From Breviolum minutum Mf 1.05b.01 (Eukaryota > Sar > Dinophyceae > Suessiales > Symbiodiniaceae): a stretch of DNA of 64,000 nt. The translations under genes and the position numbers were made by a program. The DNA is taken from NCBI GenBank assembly GCA_000507305.1, contig DF239860.1, positions 62,001 to 126,000 on the forward strand, given 5' to 3'. The stretch's first letter is position 1. The number at the start of each line of letters is the position of its first letter. This document shows, in pieces, positions 20,820-31,849 of the stretch. The notes below the pieces were generated by a model, which saw only the letters and a program-made list of their open reading frames with translations, did not search any database and was not told the origin of the DNA.

Positions 20820-23700
20820 CCATGCTACTAAATCTCGTTCACGGTCCACTGAACATTGGGCCAGTCCCAAATCTCCTAACTTCACCTGAGCGACCGAAAG
20901 CACCAACCAGTTTGGGTCCCGAGACAACTGCAGACTGAAAGATGTGAGTCACGAAAAAAAAAAACTCCTGCTTTGCATTGAATCCTGGTTGTTTAATGAC
21001 GGGATCCTTATAATGGTCTATGAAAATCCCCATCTTTTATTGGGCAGGATGTCATCCCCTATATAACCCAACCAACCAGGGTATTTCAGCTGAGTTTGGA
21101 ACAATCAACCCGGCACTGCCAGACACTTGCTTCCTTGGACGCCACGAAACAACTCAAGCTTTGAAACATTTAAGTCTTTTTTCAGGGGAATTTCCAGGAA
21201 GAAAATATGGGGAAAAAAAACATGTTCAGCCAAGAAGCAGCAAAATGTTTTCAGGTTTCACATCATTGTGAGTCCTTTTACCTCAGAAACTCAGAGATAG
21301 TTTCGTTGGGGGAGGTTTGGGGTGACTTTTCGACGAAAAACGTGTTTTTGGTGTTGGAAAAAAAAAACAAAGGCTGAGGAGCTAAATGTCAAGCCACGTT
21401 AAAAAGAAGAAATCCTGTCAATTTCAACTCTACATGATGGTTGTAGCAAACATCCAACCAGAAATTCTCCATCATTGCATCACTAAATTCTTGCACGAAA
21501 AAAACCTGGGCCCATGGACTCTTGTGCATAAAGGCAAGAGCAGATGCAACTTGTCTGACTACTGCTGCCAAGCCTGCAAGATAACTGGATAACATCTTTA
21601 CATCACTTGGATGTCTCTCTCCATGCTTCGTCCTTGGATTCGTTCCTGGTTTTTTGTTTAACAGCCACACGGAAAACTGCAAAGAAAATATGTGGCCAAC
21701 AACGGCCCTTCTCGAATTTGCAGGAGAGACCAATTTCCTATGGGTAGGAACAATATGTTTGAAAACGTTGCGAGCGACCAACAAAATTGCTTCCCAAGGT
21801 TTGACATCTTGAAGGACAAACATCAATTTGGAATCCTGCCTTCCAAATCAATCAGTTTTTGCTCTGCCAGGTGTTGTACAGTACCACGATTCATGTGTTC
21901 CATCACCATGCAAATATATCCTTAGTTTCAAAAGAATGTTGCTCAAAAACAACCGCAAAAACAAGCCCCCCTGGGGCAGAACTGTTTCTACGGCGCTGGG
22001 GATCTCCAAGGCGGCTCACCCCCCAAAAAAAAAAAAAACATCAACTTCAAAAGAATCTTGAAAAATCCCACGAATCAAACATTGACCTCAACTTCTCCCA
22101 AATTGAGCCCCCCAGCGATCTGGAAAAATCTTGGGTTTTCGACCTCCAAAGGTCCCATCTTCAAAGGCATCAAGGATTTTGCCTCAACGTGCTGCCAAGG
22201 TATGAAGGGTATGCCGTACTTGGAGAATCAACCCCGACTTAGTTAGTTAGTAACCCCCGGTTTGAAGGGGAACAACCGAAATTAGCGGACTTCCTAACCA
22301 TGGTTTGCTATCTACATACTAAATGGGATAATCCTCCAAGAATCCCCCAATTTTACTCGAGGAGTGAATAGCTACAGCCATCCAAGGCACTCTCCAGGCA
22401 AGCTTCGCTGTCGTGGTGCATCAGTACCTTACGGCAAAGAGGTAGCCTTTGCTGTACGTAGTCTTGGCAGGTGAAGAAAGGTCCAAAGTGGGGAAGTGGG
22501 ATGGAATAGTTGTTACAGCAATTTCGATCATAACTTGATAACTTTCGTCATAGTGTCAGTTCACCTCATTGATTTGATGTTGTAACAGCACGACCTTGTT
22601 TGAAATACAATTTACAACCCACACATTCCCTATTAAAAAAAAGTGCAACATACTAAAACTACAAAAAACACAACAACGGACATCATCATAAACAACGGCA
22701 CAAACCATAGCAGAAAACCAATACATCATAATTGCTGTTGGAGTTTTTTCTTTGTTCTGGTTTGCTGCTATAGTATGTTGCTTATTCTGATGTCCGTTGT
22801 TTGGAATTTTGCGGTGTTAGTATGTTGCATTGTTTACAATAGGGAATGTGTGGGTTGCAAATTGCATTTTGACGAAGGTCTTGCCATTATAATGGAAAAT
22901 CAATGAGGTGAAATGACACTATATGACGAAAGACGTTTTTGCTGGGACAAGAGTCTTCCCACATTTTTTCATGGCAGTGAGTCTCATTTGGTTGAGAATG
23001 CAATCAGGCTCTCGAAAAAATTGTCTTTTCCAAAACACAGTCATCAGTCTTTAGTCTCATTGTTTGTCATTTCCAAGTCTTGAATTACAAAAATGAAATA
23101 TGTTGAAACCATACCTAAATTCCATCTGCTTTCATTTGATACATCTCCATTTTCTGAGATCATTTGCATCTTTCTCAAAGGAGGCCTCCAAATGAGCAAC
23201 GATGTTCTCATGTTTGCAAGAGGCGCCTGGTCGGACAAGGGAGCGACCGCGCAACGAACAAACCACACGCCGCACTGAGATTCCAACCGTGTGCCCATTC
23301 CTGGGCAGCCACTGATGCCCATCTTGGTCCTTGTAGCTTTACTACCTGAGAAATTTCCAATGTTTTATCACACCAAATTATGGCGTTTCTCTTGAAACTG
23401 ACTGGCGTTTCATGGTTAGTGCTTCGATTCAAACGTCTTTCAAAAATGAAATTCTGAAAACATCAAAGGCTTTGACCAGTTGTTCCCGATGCTCCTTGTC
23501 CTGACATGTCATCACCTCATCTTGGGTTGACTCTCAAGATCTGCGAAAATCACGCCAACTGTCAGACAGCGGACCCGCTCCACCAGGACCAAGTGACAAA
23601 GCCATATGCACCCTTTCCCAACATCTCGGCAGTGCTCAAATCACAGTATTTCTCCAACCTCTCCGTCCTCGGAAGTCGGAAAAAAACATGTAGCAACACT
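20820..23700 (-). CDS. Protein kinase catalytic domain in at least seven exons
   Basis: Kinase motifs occur in the right order on the minus strand in separate open pieces: glycine loop AEMLGKGAYGFV (about 23595-23640); a helix-C-like piece CQDKEHREQLVKAF (about 23470-23510); HENIVAHLEASFE (23174-23220); hinge ICMVMEHMNRGTVQHL (21830-21912, acceptor AACTAAG|GA); helix E LAAVVRQVASALAFMHK (about 21526-21590, acceptor TTGCAG|G); catalytic loop HNDVKPENILL with Asp, Lys and Asn in place (21231-21277); VKLGDLGLAQ holding the metal-binding Asp, DLG for DFG (20850-20895, acceptor GCTCAG|GTG). The invariant strand-3 Lys and the APE motif were not located. Serine/threonine specificity is suggested by the Lys in the catalytic loop. 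Introns hold an inverted-repeat element (20944-21093) and a 388-bp palindrome (22543-22930). Outer limits are approximate; the coiled-coil exons at 24600-24965 could be its N-terminus. Confidence 0.75.
20944..21093 (+). repeat. Short inverted-repeat element, family A copy 1 (kinase intron)
   Basis: Shares GGATCCTTATAATGG and CCCTATATAACCCAACCAAC with the copies at 28996-29150 and 62547-62691. The left end GTGAGTCACGAAAA is the family end with one change; the right end has decayed. It lies in the intron between the HNDVKPEN and VKLGDLGLA exons. Confidence 0.75.
22543..22930. repeat. 388-bp near-palindromic foldback element
   Basis: The two halves are reverse complements over about 190 bp each, with a few mismatches and small gaps. 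Outer ends are TTTCGTCATAGTGTCA and TGACACTATATGACGAAA. Inner landmarks ACCCACACATTCCCTATT and GCAACATACTAA recur inverted. The centre is near 22737. It lies in a kinase intron and codes for nothing evident. Confidence 0.9.
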
Positions 23701-24599
23701 AGCATCTAGCATAGCCTTCCAACACCCATAAGCTGCTGCGAAGTAACGCTGAGGATTGAAGTAGAGCTTTAACAAAGGTCACATAGCCTAGCACGGTTTG
23801 TTGATCCTGAAATTTTCTTGAAAATGATTATTTTTGCAAAAGAAGATATATTGTATTGTATATATATACATATATTTTTTTTCGTATGATATTGTAACAA
23901 AAAAAGAAAAATCTCTTTGTCTCATCTTGTACAAAAAGAAATGAGATACATCGGCACCAACCTACTGCAATAAGTACTCCTCCTTTTTGTACAACAAATG
24001 AATAAGAAATAATGAATATTCTATATTCAAACATGTCGCAAATGTGGATGGAGTGTGCCACCAGCCAAGCATTCCGCCTTCAATGGTCTTTTCCTGCTGG
24101 TTCTCGAGTCTCTGCAAGGAGAAACGCTTCTCCTATCAATGACATGACAAATGTTCAATGATGTTCATGTATTTTCTTGGTTGAATACCATACCAATCCG
24201 TACCAATCCATCCAAATTGCCATCAAGTTGCATGCAGTTGATCTTTGAGCTGCACGATCCTGGAACATTGGCATGTTGGATACTGAGTCTGATTTGAAGC
24301 TCTCATCGTGCAGTCAGGATACTCTTCTTTCAGGCTTTGGCAACAAACATCCTCGTGCCACGCACGATGTTTGAAGGCATGTTGGCATGTCTTTTGGTGG
24401 TTTGTTGGTGGCCAACAATTGAGAGTTTTGACATGTTTCTGCAGCTAATATCCTCTGCAAAAGTCCTTTTTTACGTACATCTTTCCTGGAATTCTTGTTC
24501 GCCACCAAACCAAACCACTCATGAAGCACCGAGCTGCAGAGAAGGAAATGTGGATTGGAAATCACATAAAATACACATTGCTTCAAACCATCATGGTTG

Positions 24600-24965
24600 G
24601 CAATTCATTCGAGTCTTCTACGTTTTTCAACCACGTTTTTCGGTCACTCAGTGACTATCAAATCCCGGATTTTTTCATGTGTTCATTCAAATTCACGAAA
24701 ATCCGACTCCATATCTCCAACCCGCTCAAAAAAAAATGGGAAGAAATCACAATCGTCCTTGCTGCTTTGGCTCTCAATCTCTGCTTTTTTCAATTGGCTC
24801 ATGAGGTCCATGACCACCTCAAGATGCTGCTGAAACCCATGCCACTGGGCGCTTTGGAGACTTCAACGTGAACTCAGTGAAGGGCCTGATCGCGTTGCCG
24901 CAACTGTTCCTCCAAGTCATCCACTCTTTGTCGAAAAAACTCCAAGTCCTGGGAGCGTTTGATGT
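24600..24965 (-). CDS. Coiled-coil exons of an unidentified gene
   Basis: Two minus-strand open pieces have heptad-like, charged composition: LEFFRQRVDDLEEQLRQRDQ (24880-24960) and FQQHLEVVMDLMSQLKKAE (about 24745-24866). The reading phase differs, so an intron of a few tens of bases or a shared exon boundary lies between. They are upstream of the kinase on the same strand and could encode its N-terminal part or a separate protein. Confidence 0.45.
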
Positions 24966-25242
24966 TTTGTTTCAAGAAAAATCATCCTGTTTCTGTAGCT
25001 GCTAATTTCTGGCCAACTATAGACAGAACAAACAACCAACCAAGCATAGTACTGTAATCATGTATCTCATGCCATTCATCCCACCCGCATCCATCACAAA
25101 ATTCTGTCTCTCAAGGCCTGGTTGCTAGCTTCAGAGTTGTTCAGCCTTGGTAAAACTGTCCAAGAAGTTTGAGGGGTTGAACCCCCCCCTGACATTTAAC
25201 CACTAGATACCGAACTGTACCGAAAATGACACCATATTTGAA

Positions 25243-25473
25243 GCCGGAGATACATTGTCCAAGGCCCATCGTTTTTGGTATCTGTGTTCAGTTTCAGGGT
25301 TGATATCTGTTCACGCTTTCACGTGCTTGAACTGGAACTGCACGACATTTGTCAGAAACACTCTCACTAGGTTTTGCAGTGAAAACTTCAACATCAACTT
25401 TAAGATATATACACACCAGAAATTTGAGGAATATATACCAAAAACGATGGACCTTGGAAAATGTATCTCCGGC
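25243..25473. repeat. 231-bp foldback element with about 39-bp inverted ends
   Basis: Left end 25243-25281 starts GCCGGAGATACATTGTCC. Right end 25435-25473 is its reverse complement with about three differences. The central 150 bp is AT-rich. It lies just downstream of the EF-hand gene end. Confidence 0.85.
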
Positions 25474-25554
25474 TATATGGCTAGTTTGGCTACAGTATTT
25501 TTGTATGTTAAATTTCATAAGGGGTAATCTTACCAGGGAAATATGCAAGGCAAT

Positions 25555-26720
25555 TTAGGGTCCCAGATTCGGCAGCCTCAGACCATCTGACATAAACTGA
25601 CCACACGATAAGGATCTCAGAAACTTGCAGCAGAGTGGCAAAGTATCCGGTTTCTCTTTACTTTTGTCGCTTTCATCCTTTTCCTTCGAGTCCTTTCCCG
25701 AAAATTCATTTCGTCTTTCAGAGATTTGCCGTACCTTTTCGAGATCTGCTTCAGTGAGGAATTCTTTGTCACCCGTGCTGAAGACGAAATCCACGAACTC
25801 TTCAAAGTTGATAAAGCCATCTTTGTCTGTATCAAGGACTTCAAAGAGCGAGTCCAGATTCTCTGCATCTGGATCCTTTGCTGTTGAAACGAAAATGCGA
25901 ACCCAAATTTCCAAAGGTGGAAAAATACAGTTGGTTTGCAACAAAGCACGTTTTTTTGGGGGGCACAATCCAAAAAAAGTCCTTTCTACTTGAGGTACTG
26001 GCCATACCAAGGATTGAGAGTAAGACTTCCAATTCTTCCTTCTCAATGAGACCTGCCAAAAGTCATCAACTCCATGGGGTGCCGCCCGCCCGGCGATTTT
26101 CGTTCCCTCCCTACCTGAGCCATCCTGGTCCACAATGGTGAACCTTAGCACCAGGTTGATCCATTCAGCTTGCGATGTTTTCCATTGGTTCAACAATAAA
26201 TAACCAATGAATGAGGTTGGTTTATTGGTTCTGAATTGATCGGTTCTTCATTCAGTTGATGGGCTCAGCTTGAATTCCATAATTCAAAAAACCAAGCAAC
26301 TGCTCTTTGACACGTTCGATCTCCTCATTGGTGGGTCCCATGGCAGGCAAATCAAGAAAGTCATGCAAGCGAAGGGTTCCTGAAGTTGATGGCGCTTGTT
26401 TGACTTTCCATTCCACCTTGAGAAGGAGTCGAAACCAAAGTGCAGTTGATATCTCCCTATCAAGTTACTATCAAGTCTTTGTCAGCTTTGTCATGTGCGA
26501 AATCTTGAGAATTCATGCTGCAAGACAACTTCTATAGGAGCATCATGATAATTACTGTTCAAGCAAAGGCATACACTCATTTGCAAAGCTGGCTTCCTTT
26601 TCCTCACATGCTGCTCTCGATGCCTTTGGCAGTCCCACAGCTAAGATTACCATCAGCAACGCCTGCGAGTCCAGCTTGGCACCATCAAAGTCCAGGCAGC
26701 CATGTCTGAATAGATTGTTT
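25555..26720 (-). CDS. EF-hand calcium-binding protein, multi-exon
   Basis: Two EF-hands assemble across three clear exons. Exon ending at 26115 gives NLVLRFTIVDQDGSG; donor G|GTAGGG; acceptor GGCAG|GT starts the next exon (26052-26008, LIEKEELEVLLSIL); donor G|GTATGG; acceptor CAACAG|CAAAGG opens the last exon (25880 to 25555, KDPDAENLDSLFEV then DTDKDGFINFEEF). Both joins keep phase. The introns are 62 and 127 nt. Loop 1 is DQDGSG-LIEKEE and loop 2 DTDKDGFINFEE, both with acidic ligands at 1, 3 and 12. The tail is Lys/Glu/Asp-rich, and its last 20 residues may be read-through. Upstream open pieces on the same strand (26283-26430, LHDFLDLPAMGPTNEEIERV; 26560-26710, LDFDGAKLDSQALL) are probably earlier exons. 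Likely a calcium sensor; the partner is unknown. Confidence 0.75.
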
Positions 26721-26799
26721 ACCCACTATCACAGGGTTTCGGCATGCCCCGACCTACACCATTCAATCCAAAAATAACAAAAACATTCGCGATCGACTA

Positions 26800-29700
26800 A
26801 TTACCCAACGTCCAATTTCCAACCGATTATTTTGGGAGAGGAAAGCTTCAACCAACCGGGTGTCTTTTCCTCCGAAAATCCACAACGAAGTGGCCGCAGT
26901 CGAACCAACAGCAACCATCTTCGAATCCAACAAAACCCCAACCTGACGTTCTCCATGAGGAGATCGATCGTGTTGAATTTCAATCGGTATCAGGAAGTCT
27001 TCAACAATCGAGCCTACGAAGCTTCACGCGGAGTCAATGACGACATTTGCAGCAGGTTTTTACTGGAAAAAAGTGGTTTGTACAAAAATGGTGATTAGTT
27101 CCTGATTCAAACAGAAGCAGAGAGAGCTGATAGATGAAAATAGTAATTTGAAACTATTGCCTCTATATGCTTATATAGCAAGGGCTTCATGTTTCGAACC
27201 ATGAAAACTGATCAAAGACAGCAAAACTATCAACACGACTCCGTGACGATTCCTGCACGTCGAAGCTGGTGTGCACTTCCTCGACTTCTGCAAACAGCTG
27301 ACACCTCCGATGTCAAAACACGAAACGATCAACGGGGCATACACCAATCCCCAAAAAGAACCTGAAGGCACCTCACCCCGGAGAGTAAAAGCTAACCAGG
27401 CACTCAAAACCTTCCAAGTTTCTGAAAATGATTTTAAACAAAAACTCAAAAAGGCATGAAAATGTTTGATATTTTGCCAATAGCATCAAGTTTGCTGCCA
27501 CCCTGAGTTGAAGACATTAGCAATGGCATCCAAAGATGGCTGAATCTTGGCGACCTGGGGGAGAAGTTGCAGGTTGAACTGTTGAAACAACCATTTCACC
27601 ATCTTTCGCAATCGGTGCCGCCGACGACTCCACCTCGACACTTCTGCGACTCCTTTCACGTGCCATGGTGACCCAACTGACCTGGCGACGAATGTCGTCC
27701 TGGTGCTGACATGGGGGGTTTCCTAATATGCTGGTACCCAACAACCATTGGTTTTCCTACTAAAAATGAGCATTTTGGGTGTTTTGGGGGTACCACCATT
27801 TAAGGAAACACCCACATGTTACGGGGTGGGGGGGAGCATCCCAACACATCATTTTCACAAACAGCTTTTCAATTAAGGCAATCTTCAAAAAATCCCTCAC
27901 GCTTCTGACGAACCTTGCTACTCATGTCCATGTGCTCAAGGGCCTGAAACAAACGGTCTTTGGTGAGAAATCGTTTCAGACTTACACTGAATCACAAATG
28001 CACAAGTCGCAAAAAAAATTGCTGAGTTCATGGGAAGCGTACCCTCTCAATTCCCTTGCCGGGAAAGAAGGGCTTAGTAGATCTTATTAGGGAATTGTTA
28101 AGGGTATTGACCCCTTAGTCAGGCCATATTTCCTGGGGTAGATATGCTTAGATTCCCTTGATGAGTTGCACTTCTCGGATTGAACAGGCCTGATCGGTGG
28201 CAAAGCCTAGCATAGGCTGCTGTGCCACAACTTCATCGCGGGGCAAGCGCTTCATCTGCAATCGACAAAGCCTACAAGAATGAACTGCATCAAGTAAAAC
28301 AACACCCAAAAAAAAACACGTCGTTTTTCCGCACCTGCGCGAGACTGGCAACAGGATGCTTCGTTGAAAGCTGGCCTCCACGACAAAAGGTATGGAAAAG
28401 TGAGGAATTTTAGGTGATTCAATGGGTGAAGCTTGACGTTCTGGCCACCAAAACCTTGTTTCATGTTGGGACCATTGGACCTCTGCGATTTTTGGCAAGC
28501 ATTCATGCTCCAAGAGAAGGTCCATCCCAAGCAATACCTGGTAGGGTCTCTTTTTTTTGGATGATAAGATCCACCCTTTGGAGTCAAGCTTTTTGAGGGG
28601 CAAATAGACATTTTGGTGGAGGGGTAGATTCTAAATAGATCTCATAGGAACCATCCAAAAACGTCAATGTGTGAAACACTGGGTGCGCGGCATGATGACA
28701 ATCACCGGCACCGTTGATGCCCTACAAAAGTTTTGGCCATGCGATATTCCCCCCCGTGACAGTCTGGAAAACCTTTTGTCCCTTTCTTCAACAGTGCAGC
28801 GGGCCTTTCGACAATCCAGTTGTTTGGCAACAGCGCCTTAGTGGACAAACATTCAGATGCCAGAATCTTCCACAGCCTTTTCCAAGACTTAAGAAACCCT
28901 CAACAGTATTCAAAGTTTCATTGATACAAAGCCACACACCATAAATCTGGTTCAGAAGTGGAGCAGAACCTGGGCAACATACAAATTGGATCATTTGAGC
29001 CACGAAAACAAAAAAATCCTACTTTCCACTATACTGGTTGGTTAATAGGGATCCTTATAATGGTTTATTATAACCCCTATATATGTATATAACTGGGTAG
29101 TATAATCCCCTATATATAGCCCAACCAATCATGGTTTTTTTCCTGGCTCAATTATAGGCAGAGCTGTTTTCTTGATCTCAAGCTTCTCACCTTCATAGCA
29201 GTCTGTGAACTGCAGGATGTCTAAGACCACGCCCAACGCAGCCGTATCCACATCCTGAAAGACATGGAATCCACACGCTCGTCATTTTTGAACAGCGAGA
29301 ATTTATCACATCAATGGTGCACCACGTCAACCTGTCCTCCATCTTTGGCAACAAATCCAAAGCCTGCAACCCAAGAACTCAATCCTCAAAATGAATGATG
29401 CCAGCAGAATGATAAGTAAAGACTCATGTTTCCATCTTAACTTTTCAGTATCATTGAACCACGTTTCTGGTTTCATATAGACTGCTTGCACAGAAAATAA
29501 CACAGGACATCTTTGTCAACATCTTCAGGGCGCACCTGCTGTGCCCAGGTAACTCCTCCTAATTCTGCTGCATCTCGATATGCATTCAGCGCAGCTACTT
29601 GCATCAGAGAGTCTGGCCTCATCTTTGTCAAAGGTAATGATTTGATGCGCCTGAAGCTTTGAAACAAAAACAAATGCTACCAAAGGGTGGCGGCAAGTTT

Positions 29701-31830
29701 CAGCACTTCAGGCAATTTGCCAAATAAAACAAAAAAAAACGTTCGCTTTGGATTCGTGCCGTAGACGGCTTGTCGCTGCCTTCCCAGGATCCCACTCGGC
29801 AGTGAGAACAGACACGGTTGCTATGCTATGACGCTGGCCTGCTGTAGAAGAAGTAAAGAGAATGTCCAGCGAAGCTTATTTTCCTCTAGAGCCTGCACAT
29901 TTCTTGAAGAGAGAACACCACTCAAAATCTCAAACTTTCAGCCTAGTGCTCTTGTCAACTAATGATGATGTAGTGATAGATGCTGCCCAGTTTCCCTTCA
30001 AGACATTTACTAGTTGGTGGTTGAACCACCCATTTGAAAAATGTGCTTGTCAAATTGGATCATTTCCCCTAGTTTCGGGGTGAAAATACCAAAAATGTTT
30101 GAGTTGCAACCACCTAGTTTAGGTATATACAAGGAGTTTTTTCTCCTGTTTTCAAGAGCCATTCTGTTAAAAACAACACCATTGGCAGCGCCTCACTGGT
30201 TACACTGAAGCCAGTCAATGCCACCATGGCAGAAGAAAGCGCTTCGTGTCGAGTTGCAACTCCTGTGAGCTGAATGGATGGTGTTTGGGGGTGCTTGTAC
30301 ACCATCCCTTAGGGTTCAAACAGCACCCTTTGGAAGATGCTGGTAATTAATCCATTGTTTGAATCCTTGACAACTTTCATCTTTCCGATCATGGAGTCCT
30401 ATCGATTACCAGTAGTCAACTCGTTTAAAAAAATATACGCATCAAATTGGATCATTTCAATTTCCCCCAATAATCGGGGCAAAAATAACAAAAATGTTTG
30501 AAACCACCACCTGGTTAGTTCCGGTTGGGTGTTTGACTATAAATCCTCCTTTTTTGAAATCCACCATGAAACACCAACATGAATCATCACCTAGATCACT
30601 AGCGGCCCAGCTTGGTAAATCTCCTCGTTGTTTTGTATGGTACAATGATTCCAAGGCCATCGGCCAACGAGCAGAGCCAGCACCAGCACCTGATGAGCGA
30701 ATCAACTTTGTATCGTCGTTTGTCGCGTGGAACCGAAATGTCATGGTTCCACAAAGATTCAAAACAAGCACACCATTCCAACCCATTCCAACATATTCCA
30801 ACTTACTCCCAAATATTCCATCACATACCGACTTATTCCAACCCATTCCAACATATTCCAAAGCCCATGTTTTGACATTGGAAAAAAACCAAAACCTGCA
30901 GCTGCTCCAGCAATGGCATAGCTCACATCATCAGGTTCAACAAAACTACCTCGTAGTGACGTAAATAAGGTGCCTGCAACCTCAGAGTCCGCAGGGGTGT
31001 TTTTTCTGCAGAAAAAATCAACTCCTTGTATTGAGGAAATATCTCAGGGCTCCTACCTGCCATTCATCTGCTCGTTCGCATGCTGATAAGGCAGAATTCA
31101 AAGAGATGACCTTTGTTTGCTGAGTTGGGACGGATTTTTTTTGGTAAAGCCATGGTTTTCACACCAGTGGAGGTTTTATTTTTCAATCTCAGATCTTTCC
31201 AGAAATTCCAAAAACTTTGACAATTTTGAGCTTTTGACATCTGGTTTCATCTCTGCAAATATCCTGCTGGACTGATCTGACTCTCAAAAAAGTCTCTATG
31301 AAGGGAGAGCCGTAGAGAACCCATGCCTCATCAGCAATCCAAGCCCCATGTGCCACTGGCCCTGAGACCAGGCAGCTATGCCAGAATTGCAATGCACCTG
31401 ATTTCGTGGAGAAAACAATAACGAACAAACCAAGCTGTGAAAAGCAGTTTTTTGTTGCCTCTCGGATAGAACTGAGGATCTCTACCAGATCTGGAGACAA
31501 ATCATAACAGCCGATGCTTTCCAACCTGAAGAATCAATCGATTTTGAGGGTTGAAACAAACCTAGACCTGTCCATGATTTCTAGTTGGTGGTTTCAACCC
31601 ATTTGAAAAAATATCAGTCAAAATGGGTTCCCCAATTTTCGGGGTGAAAAAAAAAAATGTGAGTTGCCACCACCTAGATTTGCATTTGTGGCCATTTCAA
31701 AAAGAAACGCTTAGGCTTCAGCAATCCTATGGATCGCTCCCATTGATTCATCGTACAAGCCGCTATCAAAGCACCTTTGCCAATGCCAACGTCAATGTGA
31801 ACAGAGGTAAATGCTGCAGAACAAGCTTCT
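26800..31830 (-). CDS. Unidentified long multi-exon gene (or two adjacent genes)
   Basis: A series of protein-like minus-strand pieces with splice-like edges, no family recognised. From upstream: SVHIDVGIGKGALIAACTMN (31715-31820); LSPDLVEILSSIREATKNCF and neighbours (31189-31524); NDDTKLIRSSGAGAGSARWP (30550-30740); TPSIQLTGVATRHEALSSAM (30120-30305); ATVSVLTAEWDPGKAATSRL (29750-29850); RIKSLPLTKMRPDSLMQVAA (29480-29665); DVDTAALGVVLDILQFTDCY (29165-29265, acceptor TTTCAG|G); LLNQIYGVWLCINETLNTV (28900-29000); INGAGDCHHAAHPVFHTLTF (28650-28725, acceptor TTGTAG|G); LLLEHECLPKIAEVQW (28430-28545); MKRLPRDEVVAQQPMLGFAT (28150-28270); LEHMDMSSKVRQKREGFF (27880-27950); DDIRRQVSWVTMARERSRRS (27540-27715); EVEEVHTSFDVQ (about 27240-27300); VAVGSTAATSLWIFGGKD (26830-26980). 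The last piece hints at a Kelch-type strand, but a single one proves nothing. Six or more inverted-repeat elements sit between exons. How many genes this is cannot be decided by eye. Confidence 0.5.
28040..28159 (+). repeat. Family E inverted-repeat element, diverged copy
   Basis: The right end, ATTTCCTGGGGTAG then CTTAGATTCCCT, matches the ends of the copies at 36503-36664 and 49315-49474. The left end is unclear. Confidence 0.45.
28996..29150 (+). repeat. Family A inverted-repeat element, copy 2
   Basis: Ends TGAGCCACGAAAAC and TTTTCCTGGCTCA are inverted repeats. The core carries GGTTGGTTAATAGGGATCCT and two CCCCTATATA tracts as in copy 4. 155 bp, between two exon-like pieces of the unidentified gene. 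Confidence 0.85.
30010..30117 (+). repeat. Family B inverted-repeat element, copy 2
   Basis: CTAGTTGGTGGTTGAAC at the left and GTTGCAACCACCTAG at the right are inverted; the core includes CAAATTGGATCATTTCCCC. Its right end abuts an exon-like piece at 30120-30305. Confidence 0.85.
30409..30514 (+). repeat. Family B inverted-repeat element, copy 3
   Basis: Core CATCAAATTGGATCATTTC and right end TTGAAACCACCACCTGG match the family. The left end (CCAGTAGTCAACTCG) has diverged. It lies between exon-like pieces. Confidence 0.75.
30770..30870 (+). repeat. Tandem-like ATTCCAAC repeat tract
   Basis: A 25-bp unit containing CCCATTCCAACATATTCC occurs twice about 61 bp apart, with further ATTCCAAC and ATTCCATC copies between them. 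Confidence 0.7.
31581..31677 (+). repeat. Family B inverted-repeat element, copy 4
   Basis: 97 bp, CTAGTTGGTGGTTTCAACCC to GTTGCCACCACCTAG; the most symmetrical copy. It lies between two exon-like pieces (31524 and 31715). Confidence 0.85.
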
Positions 31831-31849
31831 GACCATAGCTAATGGGATC

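Noticed and set aside
28430-28545. LLGMDLLLEH as a retroelement aspartic protease end motif
   Set aside because: The active-site DTG/DSG is absent and the piece sits among spliced exons.
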